From the NCBI GenBank assembly GCA_028290085.1, contig JAQGKN010000457.1:1-6239 (forward strand): DNA of 6,239 nt, in the 5' to 3' direction. Source of the stretch: Hyphomicrobiales bacterium (lineage in GTDB: Bacteria; Pseudomonadota; Alphaproteobacteria; Rhizobiales; Beijerinckiaceae). Shown here piece after piece: positions 5,214 through 6,239 of this stretch. The notes beneath the pieces are model-generated. The model was not told where the DNA came from, searched no databases, and worked only from the letters and a program-made list of their open reading frames with translations. A program made the translations under genes and the position numbers. How positions within the stretch are numbered: the first letter of the stretch is position 1; every line of letters starts with the position of its first letter.

Positions 5214-6239
5214 GTGAGCACCCCGGCGTGGCGCGAACGCCTGCGCTACATCCCGTCAGCCATCTGGGTGCTGGGCTTCGTGTCGATGCTCATGGATATC
5301 TCATCGGAGATGATCCACGCTTTGCTCCCTATCTATCTCGTCACTGTACTAGGCACATCCGTGGCGACGGTCGGCCTGATCGAAGGCATTGCGGAATCGA
5401 CCGCATCCATTGTGAAAATCTTCTCCGGCGCGCTGTCCGACTGGATCGGCAAGCGGAAGCTTCTCGCTGCCTTGGGCTACGGATTGTCAGCCCTGACCAA
5501 GACGATCTTCCCGTTCGCCTCCACGGTCGACTGGCTGGTGGCAGCGCGTTTCATCGACCGCGTCGGCAAGGGCATCAGGGACGCACCCCGTGACGCGCTG
5601 GTGGCAGATCTCGCGCCCGAACATGTGCGCGGCGCGAGCTTCGGGCTGCGCCAGTCGCTCGACACGATCGGCGCGGTTATAGGCCCTGCCCTGGCCATGG
5701 GCTTGATGTGGCTGACGGCCAATCATTTCCAGACTGTCTTCTGGGTGGCCGTTCTGCCGGCATTTCTATGTGTTGCACTGCTTCTCCTCGCAGTGCCGGA
5801 GCCGGTCCGCCCCAAGCGCATGTCAGCCGTCCGGTTCCCATTGCACGTCGCCGAACTGAAGCGTTTCGGCGCGCCGTTCTGGCGCGTTGTAGCGGTCGCG
5901 ACGATTTTCACGCTCGCACGCTTCAGCGAGGCATTCCTGATCCTGCGCGCACAGCAAATCGGCCTGCCCATCGCGCTCGCGCCCCTCGTGCTCGTGGTGA
6001 TGAATGTCGTCTATGCACTCGCCGCCTATCCAGCAGGCGCCCTGTCAGACAGGTTCGACCGTCGCTCGATTTTGATGATTGGTTTCCTGCTACTGATCGC
6101 AGCCGATGCTGTTCTGGCCCTTACCAGCGGGCTCGAAGGCGCAGCACTCGGCACAATTCTCTGGGGCCTGCACATGGGCTTCACGCAAGGATCACTGGCG
6201 ACGCTCGTCGCCGACACGGCGCCAGCGGACCTGCGCGGT
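5214..6239 (+). CDS. Major facilitator superfamily transporter, first 342 residues (3' end outside window)
   Basis: This is an inner-membrane secondary transporter, most likely a proton-driven exporter. The open frame of 342 codons has about nine to ten hydrophobic helices. MFS motif A appears twice, as expected for the two pseudo-symmetric halves: GALSDWIGKRK at 72-82 between helices 2 and 3, and GALSDRFDRR at 275-284 between helices 8 and 9. Between them RFIDRVGKGIRDAPRDALVA (112-131) and GLRQSLDTIGAVIGPALA (144-161) match a subgroup of small efflux-type permeases. A cytosolic linker lies at about 195-220 (EPVRPKR). Roughly 60 residues are missing at the C terminus if it is of typical length near 400. 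The start is GTG with GGAG seven bases upstream. It is probably translated from the same mRNA as the stress protein, 13 bases before it. The substrate cannot be read from the sequence; metal, drug or metabolite export are all possible. Confidence 0.9.
   Translation, partial: MSTPAWRERLRYIPSAIWVLGFVSMLMDISSEMIHALLPIYLVTVLGTSVATVGLIEGIAESTASIVKIFSGALSDWIGKRKLLAALGYGLSALTKTIFPFASTVDWLVAARFIDRVGKGIRDAPRDALVADLAPEHVRGASFGLRQSLDTIGAVIGPALAMGLMWLTANHFQTVFWVAVLPAFLCVALLLLAVPEPVRPKRMSAVRFPLHVAELKRFGAPFWRVVAVATIFTLARFSEAFLILRAQQIGLPIALAPLVLVVMNVVYALAAYPAGALSDRFDRRSILMIGFLLLIAADAVLALTSGLEGAALGTILWGLHMGFTQGSLATLVADTAPADLRG

Noticed and set aside
4775..5221. 148-codon minus-strand open frame opposite the universal stress gene
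   Set aside because: Antisense shadow of a clear Usp domain; no ribosome site or family likeness.

Overview
The window is GC-rich, densely coded chromosomal DNA from a Gram-negative bacterium, most probably an alphaproteobacterium. I infer this from high GC at third codon positions, a tripartite-tricarboxylate (Bug) binding protein of the 'YAPGGGYDIYSRLL' type common in Rhizobiales, a tandem UspA protein of the alphaproteobacterial form, and an FNR/FixK-type box. The species cannot be named from the sequence alone. No rRNA, tRNA, CRISPR array, insertion sequence or phage gene is visible.

Layout: six genes lie in two divergent blocks that meet at a 141-base control region (4211-4351). The left block is on the minus strand. 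In transcription order it holds a VIT1/CCC1-family Fe/Mn transporter (4210-3515), a lone periplasmic Bug/TctC solute-binding protein (3352-2306), an AmtB-type ammonium channel (2204-891) and a P1B heavy-metal ATPase (866 to beyond position 1, cut by the window edge after its TPCP motif). The right block is on the plus strand. It holds a tandem universal stress protein (4352-5200) and, 13 bases later, a major-facilitator transporter (5214 to beyond 6239, cut by the window edge).

How the parts may fit together: the control region carries a 14-base FNR/FixK-like box centred exactly 41.5 bases upstream of the start site predicted from a -10-like hexamer before the stress-protein gene. That is the classical spacing of an oxygen-responsive activated promoter. 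It suggests the stress protein and MFS transporter are induced at low oxygen, and the VIT gene could share the control region. Two metal transporters (VIT and the P1B ATPase) in the neighbourhood fit a microaerobic metal and stress theme. The Bug protein and the ammonium channel do not obviously fit it.

Most notable points: (1) the Amt protein has alanine where the family has a near-invariant aspartate at the ammonium recruitment site (E. coli AmtB Asp160), although the twin histidines and the GlnK-docking tail are kept; (2) the FNR/FixK-box promoter geometry; (3) a TPCP-type P1B ATPase with no N-terminal metal-binding domain, 24 bases behind amt; (4) an 8+3 bp hairpin next to the amt start. 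I see no clearly new multi-gene system. These are local oddities in otherwise recognisable families.
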